NCBI RefSeq assembly: GCF_947496725.1 | Contig: NZ_CANMDS010000004.1 | Span: forward strand, 124,001-188,000 | From: an uncultured Dokdonia sp. | Lineage (GTDB): Bacteria; Bacteroidota; Bacteroidia; Flavobacteriales; Flavobacteriaceae | DNA: 64,000 bases | Direction of reading: 5' to 3' | Shown here: in pieces, positions 1 to 10,481 of the stretch | How positions within the stretch are numbered: position 1 is the first letter of the stretch | Layout of the letters: every line of letters starts with the position of its first letter | Program-made: the position numbers and the translations under genes | Notes under the pieces: generated by a model | Database searches by the model: none | Told to the model about the DNA's origin: nothing | The model's input: only the letters and a program-made list of their open reading frames with translations

Positions 1-31
1 AACGCTTTGTAAATCGTGTTAATCCCCTTAT

Positions 32-1723
32 TTAAAAGCGTACAGCGAGAATTAGGTGCAGTTTTGTGTTTGAGAAGTCGAACGAAGAATTGTTAAATTT
101 TCCATTTGCAATATTTATTTTAAGGACCCCTGCCTTGGTTTGTATTCCTGCTCCCGCACCTACACTAAGCAAGTAGTTGTTGTTATTGTCTAAGGCGTTT
201 TCAATATAGCCTCCATCCAGTACTGTGTTGATGTATAGGCTGTTGCCTACTTGTATGCGGTACTCTGTATTGACTGCAATGGCAAGATTTGCAAAGAGAC
301 TGTTTTCTTCAAACCCGCGTATCGATGTAATTCCGCCAAGTCTAAAAAGTTCATTTGTAAGGTAGGTTTTAGAAAATAAATTGTTAAAAATCCCAGAAAC
401 ATAGATTGAGTTTTTAGCATCAAAATTGAAAATCTTTTTAATATTTAATAAAATTTTCGTCTGAGGTGTTTTTGTCATATTCGCAATTCTTGATCCGTGG
501 TCTATGACTATTGTCGATTGCGTCGAAATTGGGAAAAATATACTCTTTTGGCGTTTTAGGTAGGTGTGTTCTAGTTGAAGGGAGGACGTTTTGTAGTTGT
601 TTAGGTTGTTTTGGTTCGTTATCGAGTTGAGTAAGTTGTCAGAAGTTGTAGAGTTGTATCCTGCTGCAATTTTGTGTTGAGTGCTTGGTTTATAAAATAC
701 CTGTAAGTTGGTTTGCGTAGTTGAGAATGTGCTGTCTTTTCTAAAGATGGATAAGGAGGCTTCTATGCCTACTGGTGTTTTAAAAAGATAAGGAAGTGCG
801 GTTCTGATTTTGAGTTGTGATTGATCCTCACCATCAGATTTGTAATTAAGTGATATCTCCTCGCCGTAGTTAAAGTTGTTTAAGAGTTGTAGATTGAGAT
901 AGCCATCTAGTCTAAGTGTGTTGTTGTTATTTGAGGCAAAACCTAAAAATCCGTCAAACTGGTTTTGGTTTGTCTTTTCTATGTAATAAAATATTGTGGT
1001 GCTGTCTTTTTTGAATAAAGCTTCTGGTGTTCTTGTTGTGTTGAGGAATCGTAAAGTGCTTATTTCATTGTTTACGGTTTCAACTCGCTCTTGGTTGTAA
1101 GGTTTGAGGAGTAGTTTTTTGCTTAGGCTTTGTAGATATGTTTTTGGGTATTTCTCATATCCTTTATATATAACGCTTGTTATGGCTCTTTCTTTTTCTG
1201 AAATTAATGTTAGTTCTCCGGTGAGCTGGTCGTTTGCTTTCTTAATGTTGGTTATTTGAAAAGTAGCAAATGGATTTCCGTTGTTTGATGCGATTGTCGT
1301 GAGCTGTTTGAGTAGCGCTTTCGCGAAAGCGGTTTCAATCTTTATTGAGTTGCTGGCTATTGTGTAGGATGTCTCCTTTATATATGTCTCTAGTTTTGTG
1401 TTATTGTCTTGAGGAATTGTTAAGAGAATGTGTTTGTATTTTTTGCCTAGGCTGATATATGCCGTCAGGTTGTTATTGTTGAATGTTGTTTTGGTTTTTA
1501 AATCAATGTACCCTTGGTTAGTGAGTTTTTTTTCTATCTGTTGTATTTCTAGGTAGGCTCTTGATGTTTCGTTAAAGGTTTTTAGGTGTTCAATAGATTT
1601 TAGAGTGAGTTTGTCTTGAGGGTTGTGGCTGGTGATGTTTAAAGTTATTTGCGATTTGTCTTTTTGGGCATTTGTGCAAATGCTGAAGATTAATGATAAT
1701 ATAAGGAGTAGATATGTCTTCAA
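32..1723 (-). CDS. Omp85/BamA-like outer-membrane protein (short form)
   Basis: The 563-residue protein starts with a cleavable signal peptide (residues 1-19, ending TNAQ) and ends in Phe (AVRF), as outer-membrane beta-barrels do. Residues 20-200 look like one or two POTRA-type domains. The rest is strand-rich with aromatic and polar alternation, and an IRGFEE motif near residue 466 matches the conserved (V/I)RGF of the Omp85 superfamily barrel. At 563 residues it is shorter than BamA (about 800) and closer to TamA-like or surface-antigen Omp85 proteins. A palindromic repeat copy (1316-1331) encodes AFAKA near residue 132. It is divergent from rpsL. The family is clear; the substrate is unknown. 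Confidence 0.8.
   Translation of the reverse strand: MKTYLLLILSLIFSICTNAQKDKSQITLNITSHNPQDKLTLKSIEHLKTFNETSRAYLEIQQIEKKLTNQGYIDLKTKTTFNNNNLTAYISLGKKYKHILLTIPQDNNTKLETYIKETSYTIASNSIKIETAFAKALLKQLTTIASNNGNPFATFQITNIKKANDQLTGELTLISEKERAITSVIYKGYEKYPKTYLQSLSKKLLLKPYNQERVETVNNEISTLRFLNTTRTPEALFKKDSTTIFYYIEKTNQNQFDGFLGFASNNNNTLRLDGYLNLQLLNNFNYGEEISLNYKSDGEDQSQLKIRTALPYLFKTPVGIEASLSIFRKDSTFSTTQTNLQVFYKPSTQHKIAAGYNSTTSDNLLNSITNQNNLNNYKTSSLQLEHTYLKRQKSIFFPISTQSTIVIDHGSRIANMTKTPQTKILLNIKKIFNFDAKNSIYVSGIFNNLFSKTYLTNELFRLGGITSIRGFEENSLFANLAIAVNTEYRIQVGNSLYINTVLDGGYIENALDNNNNYLLSVGAGAGIQTKAGVLKINIANGKFNNSSFDFSNTKLHLILAVRF
1316..1331. repeat. Palindromic repeat CGCTTTCGCGAAAGCG, intragenic copy
   Basis: This is a perfect 16-bp palindrome inside the Omp85-like gene. 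On the minus strand it reads as the residues AFAKA between the presumed POTRA region and the barrel. It is one of the 16 perfect-core copies in the window. Confidence 0.95.
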
Positions 1724-1826
1724 AGAAGCAATTTTTGTGGTGTGTTTTGTAACGTTGTTTTGTGGTGCTAAAGTATGTTAGTTTTTTGGCATTCAGAACT
1801 TTTTTGAAAAATTAGCAAGCTGCTAT

Positions 1827-1856
1827 TTGATGGCTTAGAAAAATTTCATACTTTTG
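1827..1856 (+). promoter_or_regulatory. Promoter of the ribosomal cluster (rpsL)
   Basis: TTG at 1827-1829, exactly 19 bp, then TACTTTTG at 1849-1856. This is a full match to the Bacteroidota housekeeping sigma consensus TTG-N19-TAnnTTTG. It lies 54 bp before the rpsL ATG and is the best promoter in the window, as expected for a strongly expressed operon. Confidence 0.8.
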
Positions 1857-1910
1857 CCAACCCTTAAAATGGGTATATTAAGTAAATTAACAATTAGGTA
1901 GAAAGAAATT

Positions 1911-2285
1911 ATGCCAACAATTTCACAATTAGTACGTAAAGGAAGAACCAAGATTACCAAGAAGAGTAAATCGGCGGCCCTTGAATCGTGCCCACAACGC
2001 CGCGGCGTATGTACTCGTGTTTACACGACTACACCTAAGAAACCAAACTCGGCTATGCGTAAAGTTGCGCGTGTTCGTTTAACAAATGGTAAAGAGGTGA
2101 ATGCATACATCGGAGGAGAAGGTCACAATTTACAAGAGCACTCGATAGTATTGGTAAGAGGTGGAAGGGTAAAAGATTTGCCAGGAGTTAGATATCATAT
2201 TGTACGTGGAGCCTTAGACACCGCAGGTGTTGCAGGAAGAACGCAATCGAGATCTAAATATGGTGCAAAACGCCCTAAGAAGTAA
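1911..2285 (+). CDS. rpsL: 30S ribosomal protein S12
   Basis: S12 sits at the decoding centre and helps monitor codon-anticodon pairing. The 124-residue sequence has the universal [10 protein letters not shown] segment and the [13 protein letters not shown] loop. The lysines equivalent to E. coli K43 and K88 are both present, so the allele looks streptomycin-sensitive (inference). It is the first gene of the cluster, 25 bp ahead of rpsG. Confidence 0.99.
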   Translation: MPTISQLVRKGRTKITKKSKSAALESCPQRRGVCTRVYTTTPKKPNSAMRKVARVRLTNGKEVNAYIGGEGHNLQEHSIVLVRGGRVKDLPGVRYHIVRGALDTAGVAGRTQSRSKYGAKRPKK

Positions 2286-2310
2286 ATCAACAACACTTTA
2301 AGAAGAAGTA

Positions 2311-2787
2311 ATGAGAAAAAAACAGGCCAAGAAGAGACCTATTCTTCCAGATCCAAAATTTAACGATCAGTTAGTAACTCGTTTCGTTAATATGATGATG
2401 TGGAGTGGTAAGAAGTCTACAGCTTTTAAAGTATTTTATGATGCAATTGACATCGTAGAAGAAAAGAACACAAATGAAGAAAAAACAGCTCTAGAGCTGT
2501 GGAAAGATGCTTTATCTAACGTAATGCCTCACGTAGAAGTGCGTAGTCGTCGTGTAGGAGGAGCAACTTACCAGATACCAAACCAAATTCGTCCAGATCG
2601 TAAGATCTCTACTGCGATGAAGTGGTTAATTAGCTTTTCTCGTAAGAGAAATGAGAAGTCTATGGCTGCAAAGCTAGCTGCAGAGATTATGGCTGCTGCA
2701 AAAGAAGAAGGTGCTGCGGTTAAAAAGCGTGTTGATACACACAAAATGGCTGAAGCAAACAAAGCATTCTCACACTTTAGATTCTAA
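2311..2787 (+). CDS. rpsG: 30S ribosomal protein S7
   Basis: S7 nucleates assembly of the 30S head by binding the 3' major domain of 16S rRNA. The 158-residue protein begins MRKKQAKKR and carries the conserved [15 protein letters not shown] segment used in rRNA contact. It is followed after 3 bp by fusA, giving the usual str order rpsL-rpsG-fusA. Confidence 0.99.
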   Translation: MRKKQAKKRPILPDPKFNDQLVTRFVNMMMWSGKKSTAFKVFYDAIDIVEEKNTNEEKTALELWKDALSNVMPHVEVRSRRVGGATYQIPNQIRPDRKISTAMKWLISFSRKRNEKSMAAKLAAEIMAAAKEEGAAVKKRVDTHKMAEANKAFSHFRF

Positions 2788-2790
2788 GAA

Positions 2791-4917
2791 ATGGCAAGAG
2801 ACTTAAAATTTACTAGAAACATTGGAATTGCAGCACACATTGATGCTGGAAAGACAACTACTACTGAGCGAGTATTATATTATACTGGAGTTTCTCACAA
2901 AATTGGAGAAGTACACGATGGTGCTGCTACAATGGACTGGATGGAGCAAGAGCAGGAGCGTGGTATTACAATTACCTCTGCTGCAACAACTTGTACTTGG
3001 AAGTTTCCATTAGAAAATGCAGAGCCTACTCCTGCGACTAAAGATTATCACTTTAACATTATTGATACTCCTGGTCACGTTGATTTTACTGTGGAGGTTA
3101 ACAGATCTTTACGTGTATTAGATGGTCTTGTATTTTTATTTAGTGCGGTAGATGGTGTTGAGCCACAATCTGAGACTAACTGGAGGCTTGCAGATAACTA
3201 TAAAGTACCTAGAATAGGTTTTGTAAACAAAATGGACCGTCAAGGTTCAGACTTTTTAGGTGTTTGTCAGCAGGTTAAGGATATGTTGAAGTCTAACGCC
3301 GTGCCTATCGTTCTAAACATAGGTGATGAAGAGGATTTTAAAGGTATTATTGATTTAGTAAAAAACCGTGCTATTGTGTGGCACGATGAAACTCAAGGGG
3401 CTACTTTCGATGTTATCGAGATTCCTGAGGATATGAAAGAAGAAGCTCGTAAGTATCGTGCACTCTTAATAGAAGAGGTTGCAAGTTATGATGAGAATCT
3501 TTTAGAAAAATTTATGGAGGATGAAGACTCTATTACAGAAGAAGAAGTGCACAAAGCACTAAGAGCTGCTGTAATGGATATGGCTATCATCCCTATGATT
3601 TGTGGTTCTGCTTTTAAGAACAAAGGTGTTCAGTTTCTTTTAGATGCTGTATGTCGTTACCTGCCTTCTCCAGTAGATAAGGAGGGTATTGAAGGTGTGA
3701 ATCCAGATACAGAAGAGAAAGAAATTCGTAAGCCAGATGTAAAGGAGCCTTTTGCTGCTCTAGCGTTTAAAATTGCTACAGATCCTTTTGTAGGTCGTTT
3801 AGCATTCTTTAGAGCATATTCTGGTCGTCTAGATGCTGGATCTTATGTCTTAAATAACCGTTCAGGTAAGAAAGAACGTATCTCACGTATCTATCAAATG
3901 CACGCTAACAAGCAGAATGCAATTGAGTATATAGAAGCTGGAGATATTGGAGCTGCTGTAGGATTTAAGTCTATTAAGACAGGAGATACACTTTCAGATC
4001 AAGCACACCCTATAGTACTGGAGTCTATGGACTTCCCAGATCCAGTAATTGGTATCGCAGTGGAGCCTAAGACTAAGGCAGACGTAGATAAGCTTGGTAT
4101 GGGTCTTGCAAAACTTGCAGAAGAGGATCCAACATTTACAGTTCGTTCTGACGAGGCTTCTGGTCAAACTATTATATCTGGTATGGGTGAGTTACACCTA
4201 GATGTAATTGTAGATCGTCTTAAGCGCGAGTTTAAGGTAGAGGTTAGTCAAGGTCAACCACAGGTTGAATATAAAGAAGCTATTACACAAGCTGCAGATC
4301 ACAGAGAGACTTATAAAAAGCAATCTGGTGGACGTGGTAAGTTTGCAGACATCGTATTTACTATTGAGCCAGCAGATGAGGGCGTGGTAGGATTACAGTT
4401 TGAATCTGTTATAAAAGGTGGTAACGTTCCTAAGGAATTTATCCCTTCTGTAGAGAAAGGATTCAAGATGGCTATGGTAAACGGGCCGCTAGCAGGTTAT
4501 GAAGTAGATGCTATAAAAGTTACTTTAAAAGATGGATCTTACCACGATGTGGATTCTGATCAATTATCTTTTGAACTTGCTGCAAAGTTAGGATTTAAGA
4601 ATTCTGCAAAAGCTGCAAAAGCTGTTATAATGGAGCCTATTATGAAGCTTGAGGTGATTACACCTGAAGAAAATATGGGTGATATCGTAGGAGATCTTAA
4701 CCGTCGTCGTGGTCAAGTTTCTGATATGGGAGACCGTGCAGGAGCAAAGACTGTAAAAGCAACGGTGCCACTTTCAGAAATGTTTGGATATGTAACAACG
4801 TTACGTACGCTTTCTTCTGGTCGTGCAACATCTACGATGGAATTTTCTCACTATGCAGAAACTCCTTCTAATATTGCTGCCGAAGTTATCGCAGCATCAA
4901 AAGGAACAAACGATTAA
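2791..4917 (+). CDS. fusA: Elongation factor G
   Basis: This translational GTPase moves tRNA and mRNA through the ribosome after peptide transfer. At 708 residues it has the normal five-domain length. The G-domain motifs are visible: [12 protein letters not shown] (P-loop), RGITITSAA (switch I), DTPGHVDF (switch II) and NKMD. Domain IV has the VEYKEAI entry and the C-terminal elongation fold follows. rpsJ starts 11 bp downstream with no tuf gene in between, unlike E. coli. Confidence 0.99.
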   Translation: MARDLKFTRNIGIAAHIDAGKTTTTERVLYYTGVSHKIGEVHDGAATMDWMEQEQERGITITSAATTCTWKFPLENAEPTPATKDYHFNIIDTPGHVDFTVEVNRSLRVLDGLVFLFSAVDGVEPQSETNWRLADNYKVPRIGFVNKMDRQGSDFLGVCQQVKDMLKSNAVPIVLNIGDEEDFKGIIDLVKNRAIVWHDETQGATFDVIEIPEDMKEEARKYRALLIEEVASYDENLLEKFMEDEDSITEEEVHKALRAAVMDMAIIPMICGSAFKNKGVQFLLDAVCRYLPSPVDKEGIEGVNPDTEEKEIRKPDVKEPFAALAFKIATDPFVGRLAFFRAYSGRLDAGSYVLNNRSGKKERISRIYQMHANKQNAIEYIEAGDIGAAVGFKSIKTGDTLSDQAHPIVLESMDFPDPVIGIAVEPKTKADVDKLGMGLAKLAEEDPTFTVRSDEASGQTIISGMGELHLDVIVDRLKREFKVEVSQGQPQVEYKEAITQAADHRETYKKQSGGRGKFADIVFTIEPADEGVVGLQFESVIKGGNVPKEFIPSVEKGFKMAMVNGPLAGYEVDAIKVTLKDGSYHDVDSDQLSFELAAKLGFKNSAKAAKAVIMEPIMKLEVITPEENMGDIVGDLNRRRGQVSDMGDRAGAKTVKATVPLSEMFGYVTTLRTLSSGRATSTMEFSHYAETPSNIAAEVIAASKGTND

Positions 4918-4928
4918 TTACTAAGGAA

Positions 4929-5234
4929 ATGAGTCAAAAAATTAGAATAAAACTAAAATCTTACGATCACAACTTAGTAGATAAGAGTGCTGAGAAAATC
5001 GTAAAGACTGTGAAGACGACAGGTGCTGTAGTAACTGGACCTATTCCGCTTCCAACACATAAAAAAATCTTTACTGTATTACGTTCTCCACACGTAAACA
5101 AGAAATCTCGTGAGCAGTTTGAGCTTAGCTCTTACAAGCGTTTACTTGATATCTATTCTTCTTCATCAAAGACTATTGATGCTTTAATGAAGTTAGAGTT
5201 ACCATCTGGAGTAGAGGTAGAGATAAAAGTGTGA
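4929..5234 (+). CDS. rpsJ: 30S ribosomal protein S10
   Basis: S10 is a 30S head protein, also known elsewhere as the NusE antitermination factor. The 101-residue sequence has the conserved GPIPLPT and [13 protein letters not shown] segments. It is attached to fusA in the upstream str unit. A palindromic repeat and a terminator-like hairpin separate it from rplC, so it may not be the transcriptional head of the S10 unit here. Confidence 0.99.
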   Translation: MSQKIRIKLKSYDHNLVDKSAEKIVKTVKTTGAVVTGPIPLPTHKKIFTVLRSPHVNKKSREQFELSSYKRLLDIYSSSSKTIDALMKLELPSGVEVEIKV

Positions 5235-5244
5235 TAGGTGTTTA

Positions 5245-5260
5245 CGCTTTCGCGAAAGCG
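5245..5260. repeat. Palindromic repeat CGCTTTCGCGAAAGCG after rpsJ
   Basis: A perfect copy starting 11 bp after the rpsJ stop codon. The symmetry extends to 24 bp (5241-5264) through flanking TTTA/TAAA, the longest symmetrical copy in the window. No T-tract follows on either side, so it is not a classical terminator. Confidence 0.97.
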
Positions 5261-5323
5261 TAAATAATCACCGCACTAACTTGTCCTGAGCCGCGCGCGA
5301 GGGAAAAACGGAAAACACACATT

Positions 5324-5354
5324 CAAGGTCGAACGTGTTCGGCCTTGTTTTTTG
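5324..5354 (+). terminator. Terminator or attenuator hairpin between rpsJ and rplC
   Basis: A 10-bp stem without bulges (5324-5333 with 5338-5347, including two G-U pairs) closes a CGTG loop and is followed by a run of T. It lies 32 bp before the rplC start. As ribosomal genes continue directly downstream, this is either a real end of the str unit with a new promoter for rplC, or a regulated attenuator. Confidence 0.75.
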
Positions 5355-5385
5355 AATTAAATTTTAATAATTAATATTTATAAAT

Positions 5386-5997
5386 ATGTCTGGGTTAATC
5401 GGAAAGAAAGTAGGTATGACTAGCATCTTTGACGAGAACGGGAAGAACATTCCTTGTACAGTTATTGAAGCAGGTCCCTGCGTTATCACCCAAGTCAGAA
5501 CCAAAGAAACTGACGGGTATGAAGCCCTTCAACTTGGTTTCGATGACGTTAAAAAGGCAAACAAAGCTGCTACTGGCCACGCCAAAAAAGCAGGAACTGT
5601 TGCTAAACGTAAAGTTGTCGAGTTTCAAGGATTTGAAGGAGAGTTTAAATTAGGAGATGCAATTACTGTAGATCATTTTGCTGAAGGAGAGTTTGTTGAT
5701 GTATCGGGAACTTCAAAAGGTAAAGGATTTCAAGGGGTTGTAAAGCGTCACGGTTTTGCCGGTGTAGGTCAAGCGACTCACGGTCAACATAACCGTCTTA
5801 GAGCTCCTGGTTCTATTGGAGCAGCATCTTACCCTGCACGTGTATTCAAAGGAATGCGTATGGCAGGACGTATGGGTGGTGACAAAATAAAAGTTCAAAA
5901 TCTTAAAGTATTGAAAGTAGTAGCTGAGAAGAACCTACTTGTAGTGAAAGGATGTGTTCCTGGTCACAAAAATGCTTATGTAATCATTCAGAAGTAA
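5386..5997 (+). CDS. rplC: 50S ribosomal protein L3
   Basis: L3 is an early 50S assembly protein whose loop reaches the peptidyl-transferase centre. The 203-residue protein has the conserved [11 protein letters not shown] and [16 protein letters not shown] segments. The stop overlaps the rplD start (TAATG), suggesting coupled translation. Confidence 0.99.
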   Translation: MSGLIGKKVGMTSIFDENGKNIPCTVIEAGPCVITQVRTKETDGYEALQLGFDDVKKANKAATGHAKKAGTVAKRKVVEFQGFEGEFKLGDAITVDHFAEGEFVDVSGTSKGKGFQGVVKRHGFAGVGQATHGQHNRLRAPGSIGAASYPARVFKGMRMAGRMGGDKIKVQNLKVLKVVAEKNLLVVKGCVPGHKNAYVIIQK

Positions 5998-6626
5998 TGA
6001 AGGTAGCAGTTGTAGATATCAAAGGAAAAGAAACAGGGAGAAAGGCAGACCTTTCTGATGCTGTTTTTGGAATTGAACCAAACAAGCACGCTGTTTACTT
6101 AGACGTTAAGCAATTTCTTGCAAACCAACGTCAAGGTACGCACAAGGCTAAAGAAAGAGCAGAGATCGCAGGATCTACTCGTAAGATTAAAAAACAAAAA
6201 GGAACAGGTACAGCTCGTGCGGGTAGTATCAAGTCTGGTGTTTTTAAAGGTGGAGGACGTATGTTCGGACCAAGACCGAGAAATTACTCTTTCAAATTAA
6301 ACAAAGGATTAAAGAGACTTGCACGTCGTTCTGCACTTACAATGAAGGCTAACGATAACGCAATCACTGTAATAGAAGACTTCAATTTTGACGCTCCAAA
6401 AACAAAAGATTTTGTGAACGTTTTGAAAGCCTTAGGCTTAGAAAATAAAAAGTCACTAATAGTGTTGGGAGAGTCAAATAATAATGTATATTTGTCGTCG
6501 CGCAATTTAAAGGCCTCAAAAGTCGTAAAAAGCTCAGAATTAAGCACTTACGGTATTATGAATGCAAACAATGTTGTATTCTTAGAGGGTTCTTTAGAAG
6601 GTGTTGAGGCAAACTTAGCAAAATAA
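5997..6626 (+). CDS. rplD: 50S ribosomal protein L4
   Basis: L4 lines the exit tunnel and in E. coli represses its own operon through the S10 leader. The start chosen is the ATG at 5997, which begins [10 protein letters not shown] and overlaps the rplC stop by one base. A longer reading from 5952 only adds residues out of frame with L3. The [19 protein letters not shown] loop is conserved. Length is 209 residues. Confidence 0.98.
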   Translation: MKVAVVDIKGKETGRKADLSDAVFGIEPNKHAVYLDVKQFLANQRQGTHKAKERAEIAGSTRKIKKQKGTGTARAGSIKSGVFKGGGRMFGPRPRNYSFKLNKGLKRLARRSALTMKANDNAITVIEDFNFDAPKTKDFVNVLKALGLENKKSLIVLGESNNNVYLSSRNLKASKVVKSSELSTYGIMNANNVVFLEGSLEGVEANLAK

Positions 6627-6632
6627 GACACG

Positions 6633-6923
6633 ATGAGTATTTTAATAAAACCTGTTATTACAGAAAAAGCGACAAAAGATAGTGAGGAAATGAATCGCTA
6701 TACTTTTGAAGTTAGTATGAGAACAAATAAGGTTGAAATTAAGAAAGCGGTAGAAGCTGCTTATGGTGTTTCAGTTGAAAAAGTTCGCACAATGAATGTC
6801 CGCCCGGATCGCAAGTCTCGTTATACGAAGTCTGGTGTTCTTTCTGGTAAAACAAATGCTATTAAGAAAGCAATTGTACAGCTGGCGGAAGGTGATACAA
6901 TAGATTTTTATAACAACATTTAA
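6633..6923 (+). CDS. rplW: 50S ribosomal protein L23
   Basis: L23 sits at the tunnel exit and is the docking point for trigger factor and SRP. The 96-residue sequence begins with the typical IKPVITEKATKDSE and has the GVSVEKVRTMNVRPDRK segment. It follows rplD by 6 bp and precedes rplB by 9 bp. Confidence 0.98.
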   Translation: MSILIKPVITEKATKDSEEMNRYTFEVSMRTNKVEIKKAVEAAYGVSVEKVRTMNVRPDRKSRYTKSGVLSGKTNAIKKAIVQLAEGDTIDFYNNI

Positions 6924-6932
6924 GACAACAAA

Positions 6933-7757
6933 ATGTCAGTAAGAAAATTAAAACCTATCACTCCTGGGCAGCGATTTAGAGTTGTAAATGGTTTCGACCA
7001 GATTACAACTGATAAGCCGGAAAAAAGCCTTTTGGCTCCGAAAAAACGCTCAGGTGGTAGAAACAATACGGGTAAAATGACAATCCGCCAAGTAGGTGGG
7101 GGTCACAAGAAGCGTTACCGTATTATCGATTTCAAACGTAACAAAGAGGGGGTTCCTGCAACTGTTGCGTCTATCCAGTATGATCCAAATAGAACTGCGT
7201 TCATCGCACTTCTTAATTATCAAGATGGAGAAAAGAGGTATATCATTGCTCAAAACGGTCTTCAAGTAGGTCAGAACTTAGTTTCTGGGTCTAATGTAGC
7301 GCCAGAGATTGGTAATGCAATGCCACTTTCAGATATTCCATTAGGTACTATAATCTCTTGTATAGAGTTACGTCCAGGTCAAGGAGCTGTTATGGCTCGT
7401 TCGGCTGGAGCATTTGCTCAGTTAATGGCTCGTGATGGTAAATTTGCAACTGTAAAGTTACCTTCAGGTGAGACAAGATTGATTCTTGCAACGTGTATGG
7501 CTACAATAGGAGCTGTGTCTAACAGTGATCACCAGTTACTTGTATCTGGTAAAGCTGGTAGAAGCCGTTGGTTAGGTCGTCGTCCGCGTGTACGTCCAGT
7601 AGTGATGAACCCTGTTGATCACCCTATGGGAGGTGGTGAAGGTAAGTCTTCTGGAGGTCACCCTAGAAACCGTAATGGTGTACCTGCTAAAGGTTTCAGA
7701 ACGCGTTCTAAGACGAAGTCGAGTAATAAGTATATTGTAGAACGTAGAAAGAAATAA
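6933..7757 (+). CDS. rplB: 50S ribosomal protein L2
   Basis: L2 binds 23S rRNA near the peptidyl-transferase centre and supports subunit association. The 274-residue protein has the conserved [20 protein letters not shown] segment, including the His long studied as important for peptidyl transfer, and ends in a basic tail. Confidence 0.99.
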   Translation: MSVRKLKPITPGQRFRVVNGFDQITTDKPEKSLLAPKKRSGGRNNTGKMTIRQVGGGHKKRYRIIDFKRNKEGVPATVASIQYDPNRTAFIALLNYQDGEKRYIIAQNGLQVGQNLVSGSNVAPEIGNAMPLSDIPLGTIISCIELRPGQGAVMARSAGAFAQLMARDGKFATVKLPSGETRLILATCMATIGAVSNSDHQLLVSGKAGRSRWLGRRPRVRPVVMNPVDHPMGGGEGKSSGGHPRNRNGVPAKGFRTRSKTKSSNKYIVERRKK

Positions 7758-7763
7758 TAAGAT

Positions 7764-8045
7764 ATGGCACGTTCATTAAAAAAAGGACCTTACGTTCACT
7801 ATAAGTTAGAAAAGAAAGTTGCTGCAAACGTAGAAGGCAATAAAAAGACTGTCATTAAGACTTGGTCTAGAGCTTCTATGATTACTCCAGATTTTGTGGG
7901 GCAAACTATTGCAGTGCATAATGGTCGCCAGTTTGTACCAGTATATGTTACTGAGAATATGGTAGGTCATAAGCTAGGAGAATTTTCACCTACGCGTTCT
8001 TACAGAGGACACGGAGCTGATAAGAAAAATAAAGGTAAAAGATAA
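7764..8045 (+). CDS. rpsS: 30S ribosomal protein S19
   Basis: S19 is a 30S head protein that contacts S13 and the A-site finger region. The 93-residue sequence begins [11 protein letters not shown] and contains the family signature [16 protein letters not shown]. It is 6 bp from rplV. Confidence 0.99.
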   Translation: MARSLKKGPYVHYKLEKKVAANVEGNKKTVIKTWSRASMITPDFVGQTIAVHNGRQFVPVYVTENMVGHKLGEFSPTRSYRGHGADKKNKGKR

Positions 8046-8051
8046 CAGGAG

Positions 8052-8462
8052 ATGGGAGTTCGTAAAAAAGAAGCGGCAAATCGTCGCAAAGAGGCTAACA
8101 AGTCTATCGCTTTCGCGAAATTGAATAACTGCCCTACCTCTCCACGTAAAATGCGTCTTGTAGCAGATATGGTACGAGGAACGCAAGTGGAAAGAGCACT
8201 TCAGTTATTGAAATTTAGTAATAAAGAAGCATCACGTAAAGTTGAGAAACTAGTTCTTTCTGCAGTTGCAAACTGGGAAGCAAAGAATGAAGACGCAAGT
8301 ATCGAAGATGCAAATCTTTTTATTAAAGAGATCAAAGTTGATTCTGGAACAATGTTAAAAAGACTACGTCCAGCACCACAAGGTCGCGCGCACCGAATAA
8401 GAAAACGTTCTAACCACGTAACAGTGGTTCTTGGAGCAAAAGATAACACACAAAGCAATTAA
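8052..8462 (+). CDS. rplV: 50S ribosomal protein L22
   Basis: L22 lines the exit tunnel through its beta-hairpin. The 136-residue protein has the core [14 protein letters not shown] and the [17 protein letters not shown] loop region (its local form is [17 protein letters not shown]). A partial palindromic repeat (8108-8120) encodes AFAKL in its N-terminal extension, outside the conserved core. Confidence 0.98.
   Translation: MGVRKKEAANRRKEANKSIAFAKLNNCPTSPRKMRLVADMVRGTQVERALQLLKFSNKEASRKVEKLVLSAVANWEAKNEDASIEDANLFIKEIKVDSGTMLKRLRPAPQGRAHRIRKRSNHVTVVLGAKDNTQSN
8108..8120. repeat. Partial palindromic repeat inside rplV
   Basis: CGCTTTCGCGAAA matches 13 of the 16 bases of the repeat and then diverges. 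It encodes AFAK in the variable N-terminal stretch of L22. Confidence 0.6.
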
Positions 8463-8466
8463 TTAG

Positions 8467-9186
8467 ATGGGACAGAAGACAAATCCAATCGGAAATCGCC
8501 TTGGAATAATCAGAGGATGGGAATCTAACTGGTACGGAGGTAATGACTACGGTGATAAACTTGCCGAAGACGATAAGATTAGACGTTATATTCACGCTCG
8601 TTTAAGTAAAGCTAGTGTGTCAAGAGTTATCATTGAGCGTACGCTTAAACTTGTAACCGTTACTATTACTACTGCAAGACCTGGTATCATTATCGGGAAA
8701 GGTGGTCAGGAAGTAGACAAGTTAAAAGAAGAGCTTAAGAAACTCACAGGTAAAGAAGTACAAATTAATATCCACGAAATCAAACGTCCAGAACTAGATG
8801 CATTTCTAGTAGGTCAGAGTGTTGCTCGTCAGATTGAAGGAAGAATTTCTTTCCGTCGTGCAATAAAGATGGCAATTGCGGCTGCAATGCGTATGAATGC
8901 TGAGGGTATTAAGATCCAGATTTCTGGACGTCTGAATGGTGCAGAGATGGCACGTACAGAGTCTTATAAAGATGGGCGTATTCCTTTATCAACTTTTAGA
9001 GCCGACATAGATTATGCTTTAGTTGAAGCTCACACTACTTACGGTAGACTGGGTGTTAAAGTATGGATTATGAAAGGTGAAGTATATGGCAAGAGAGAGC
9101 TTTCTCCTTTAGTTGGACTTCAAAACAGTAAGTCTAAAGGTGGCGGAGGTCGTAAGGATAACCGAGGACCACGTCGTAGAAAGTAA
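8467..9186 (+). CDS. rpsC: 30S ribosomal protein S3
   Basis: S3 lies at the mRNA entry of the 30S subunit. The 239-residue protein begins [13 protein letters not shown] and has the KH domain with [14 protein letters not shown], then the conserved S3 C-terminal domain and a Gly/Lys/Arg-rich tail. The next gene, rplP, starts after 22 bp. Confidence 0.99.
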   Translation: MGQKTNPIGNRLGIIRGWESNWYGGNDYGDKLAEDDKIRRYIHARLSKASVSRVIIERTLKLVTVTITTARPGIIIGKGGQEVDKLKEELKKLTGKEVQINIHEIKRPELDAFLVGQSVARQIEGRISFRRAIKMAIAAAMRMNAEGIKIQISGRLNGAEMARTESYKDGRIPLSTFRADIDYALVEAHTTYGRLGVKVWIMKGEVYGKRELSPLVGLQNSKSKGGGGRKDNRGPRRRK

Positions 9187-9208
9187 TTTTTTAAAAAGAC
9201 AGTAAAAA

Positions 9209-9631
9209 ATGTTACAGCCTAGAAAAACAAAATTCCGCAAGCAGCAGAAGGGTCGTATGAAAGGACTAGCGCAAAGAGGGCACACGCTTTCTAATGGCCA
9301 GTTCGGTATAAAATCATTAGACTCAGCTTTTGTAACTGCGAGACAAATAGAAGCAGCTCGTATTGCAGCAACACGTTATATGAAAAGGGAAGGAACTCTT
9401 TGGATTAAGATCTTCCCGGACAAGCCTATTACAAAGAAACCTCTTGAGGTACGTATGGGTAAAGGTAAGGGTGCTGTAGAATATTGGGCAGCAGTTGTAA
9501 AACCAGGACGCATTATGTTCGAATTAGGAGGTATTCCTGAGCCAGTTGCAAAAGAGGCATTACGTCTTGCAGCTCAGAAATTACCAGTGAGAACTAAGTA
9601 TGTCGTAGCTAGAGATTTTTCAGCTGAATAA
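9209..9631 (+). CDS. rplP: 50S ribosomal protein L16
   Basis: L16 positions A-site tRNA in the 50S subunit. The 140-residue protein begins [16 protein letters not shown] and has the [11 protein letters not shown] signature. Confidence 0.99.
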   Translation: MLQPRKTKFRKQQKGRMKGLAQRGHTLSNGQFGIKSLDSAFVTARQIEAARIAATRYMKREGTLWIKIFPDKPITKKPLEVRMGKGKGAVEYWAAVVKPGRIMFELGGIPEPVAKEALRLAAQKLPVRTKYVVARDFSAE

Positions 9632-9642
9632 ATTTGAGTACT

Positions 9643-9831
9643 ATGAAACAATCAGAGGTAAAAGGATTATCTACAGCAGAATTGCAAGAAGAGCTTGGTA
9701 AAGCAAAGAGATCTTATATGGATCTTAAGATGGCTCACGCTATCTCTCCACTTGACAATCCTATTCAATTGCGTTCTATGAGACGTACAGTCGCTAGAAT
9801 TGCAACTGAATTAACTAAAAGAGAACAATAA
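9643..9831 (+). CDS. rpmC: 50S ribosomal protein L29
   Basis: L29 flanks the tunnel exit beside L23. The ATG at 9643 ([10 protein letters not shown]) is preferred over an in-frame TTG at 9634 that would add three residues. This gives 62 residues, normal for the family, with [17 protein letters not shown] conserved. Confidence 0.96.
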   Translation: MKQSEVKGLSTAELQEELGKAKRSYMDLKMAHAISPLDNPIQLRSMRRTVARIATELTKREQ

Positions 9832-9842
9832 CGCTGCTTAAG

Positions 9843-10100
9843 ATGGAAAAAAGAAATTTAAGAAAAGAGCGTGTTGGTGTAGTAACTAGTAACAAGATGC
9901 AAAAATCTATCGTTGTTGCCGAAGTTAAAAAAGTAAAGCACCCTATGTATGGTAAGTTCGTTTTAAAAACGAAGAAGTATGTAGCACACGACGAAACAAA
10001 CGACTGCAACGAAGGAGATACAGTTAGGATAATGGAAACACGTCCTATGAGTAAATCTAAGACTTGGAGACTAGTAGAAATCATTGAAAGAGCGAAGTAA
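9843..10100 (+). CDS. rpsQ: 30S ribosomal protein S17
   Basis: S17 is an early-binding 30S body protein with an OB fold. The 85-residue sequence begins [19 protein letters not shown] and carries the MYGKFV and CNEGDTV segments. Its stop overlaps the rplN start (TAATG). Confidence 0.98.
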   Translation: MEKRNLRKERVGVVTSNKMQKSIVVAEVKKVKHPMYGKFVLKTKKYVAHDETNDCNEGDTVRIMETRPMSKSKTWRLVEIIERAK

Positions 10101-10468
10101 TGTTACAGCAAGAATCAAGATTAAAAGTAGCAGACAATACAGGAGCAAAAGAAGTTTTGACTATCCGTGTATTAGGAGGTACTAAGAGAAGATATGCTTC
10201 TGTAGGAGACAAGATTGTTGTATCTGTAAAGGATGCAACACCTAATGGCCAGGTTAAAAAAGGTGCCGTGTCTACAGCAGTAGTTGTGCGTACTAAGAAA
10301 GAAGTACGTCGTCCAGATGGATCTTATATCCGTTTTGATGATAATGCTTGTGTTCTTTTAACTGCTCAAGGTGAGATGCGCGGTACTCGTGTATTTGGAC
10401 CAGTAGCAAGAGAGCTTCGTGACAAACAGTTTATGAAGATTGTATCATTAGCACCAGAGGTGCTTTAA
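10100..10468 (+). CDS. rplN: 50S ribosomal protein L14
   Basis: L14 lies at the subunit interface and is contacted by the silencing factor RsfS in other bacteria. The 122-residue protein begins [18 protein letters not shown] and contains the family FDDNACVLL segment and [13 protein letters not shown]. Confidence 0.99.
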   Translation: MLQQESRLKVADNTGAKEVLTIRVLGGTKRRYASVGDKIVVSVKDATPNGQVKKGAVSTAVVVRTKKEVRRPDGSYIRFDDNACVLLTAQGEMRGTRVFGPVARELRDKQFMKIVSLAPEVL

Positions 10469-10481
10469 TACAGAGAAGAAG

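Noticed and set aside
5952-5996. Longer N-terminus for L4 starting inside rplC
   Set aside because: The extra residues are an out-of-frame reading of the L3 end; the ATG at 5997 gives the standard L4 start and overlaps the rplC stop.
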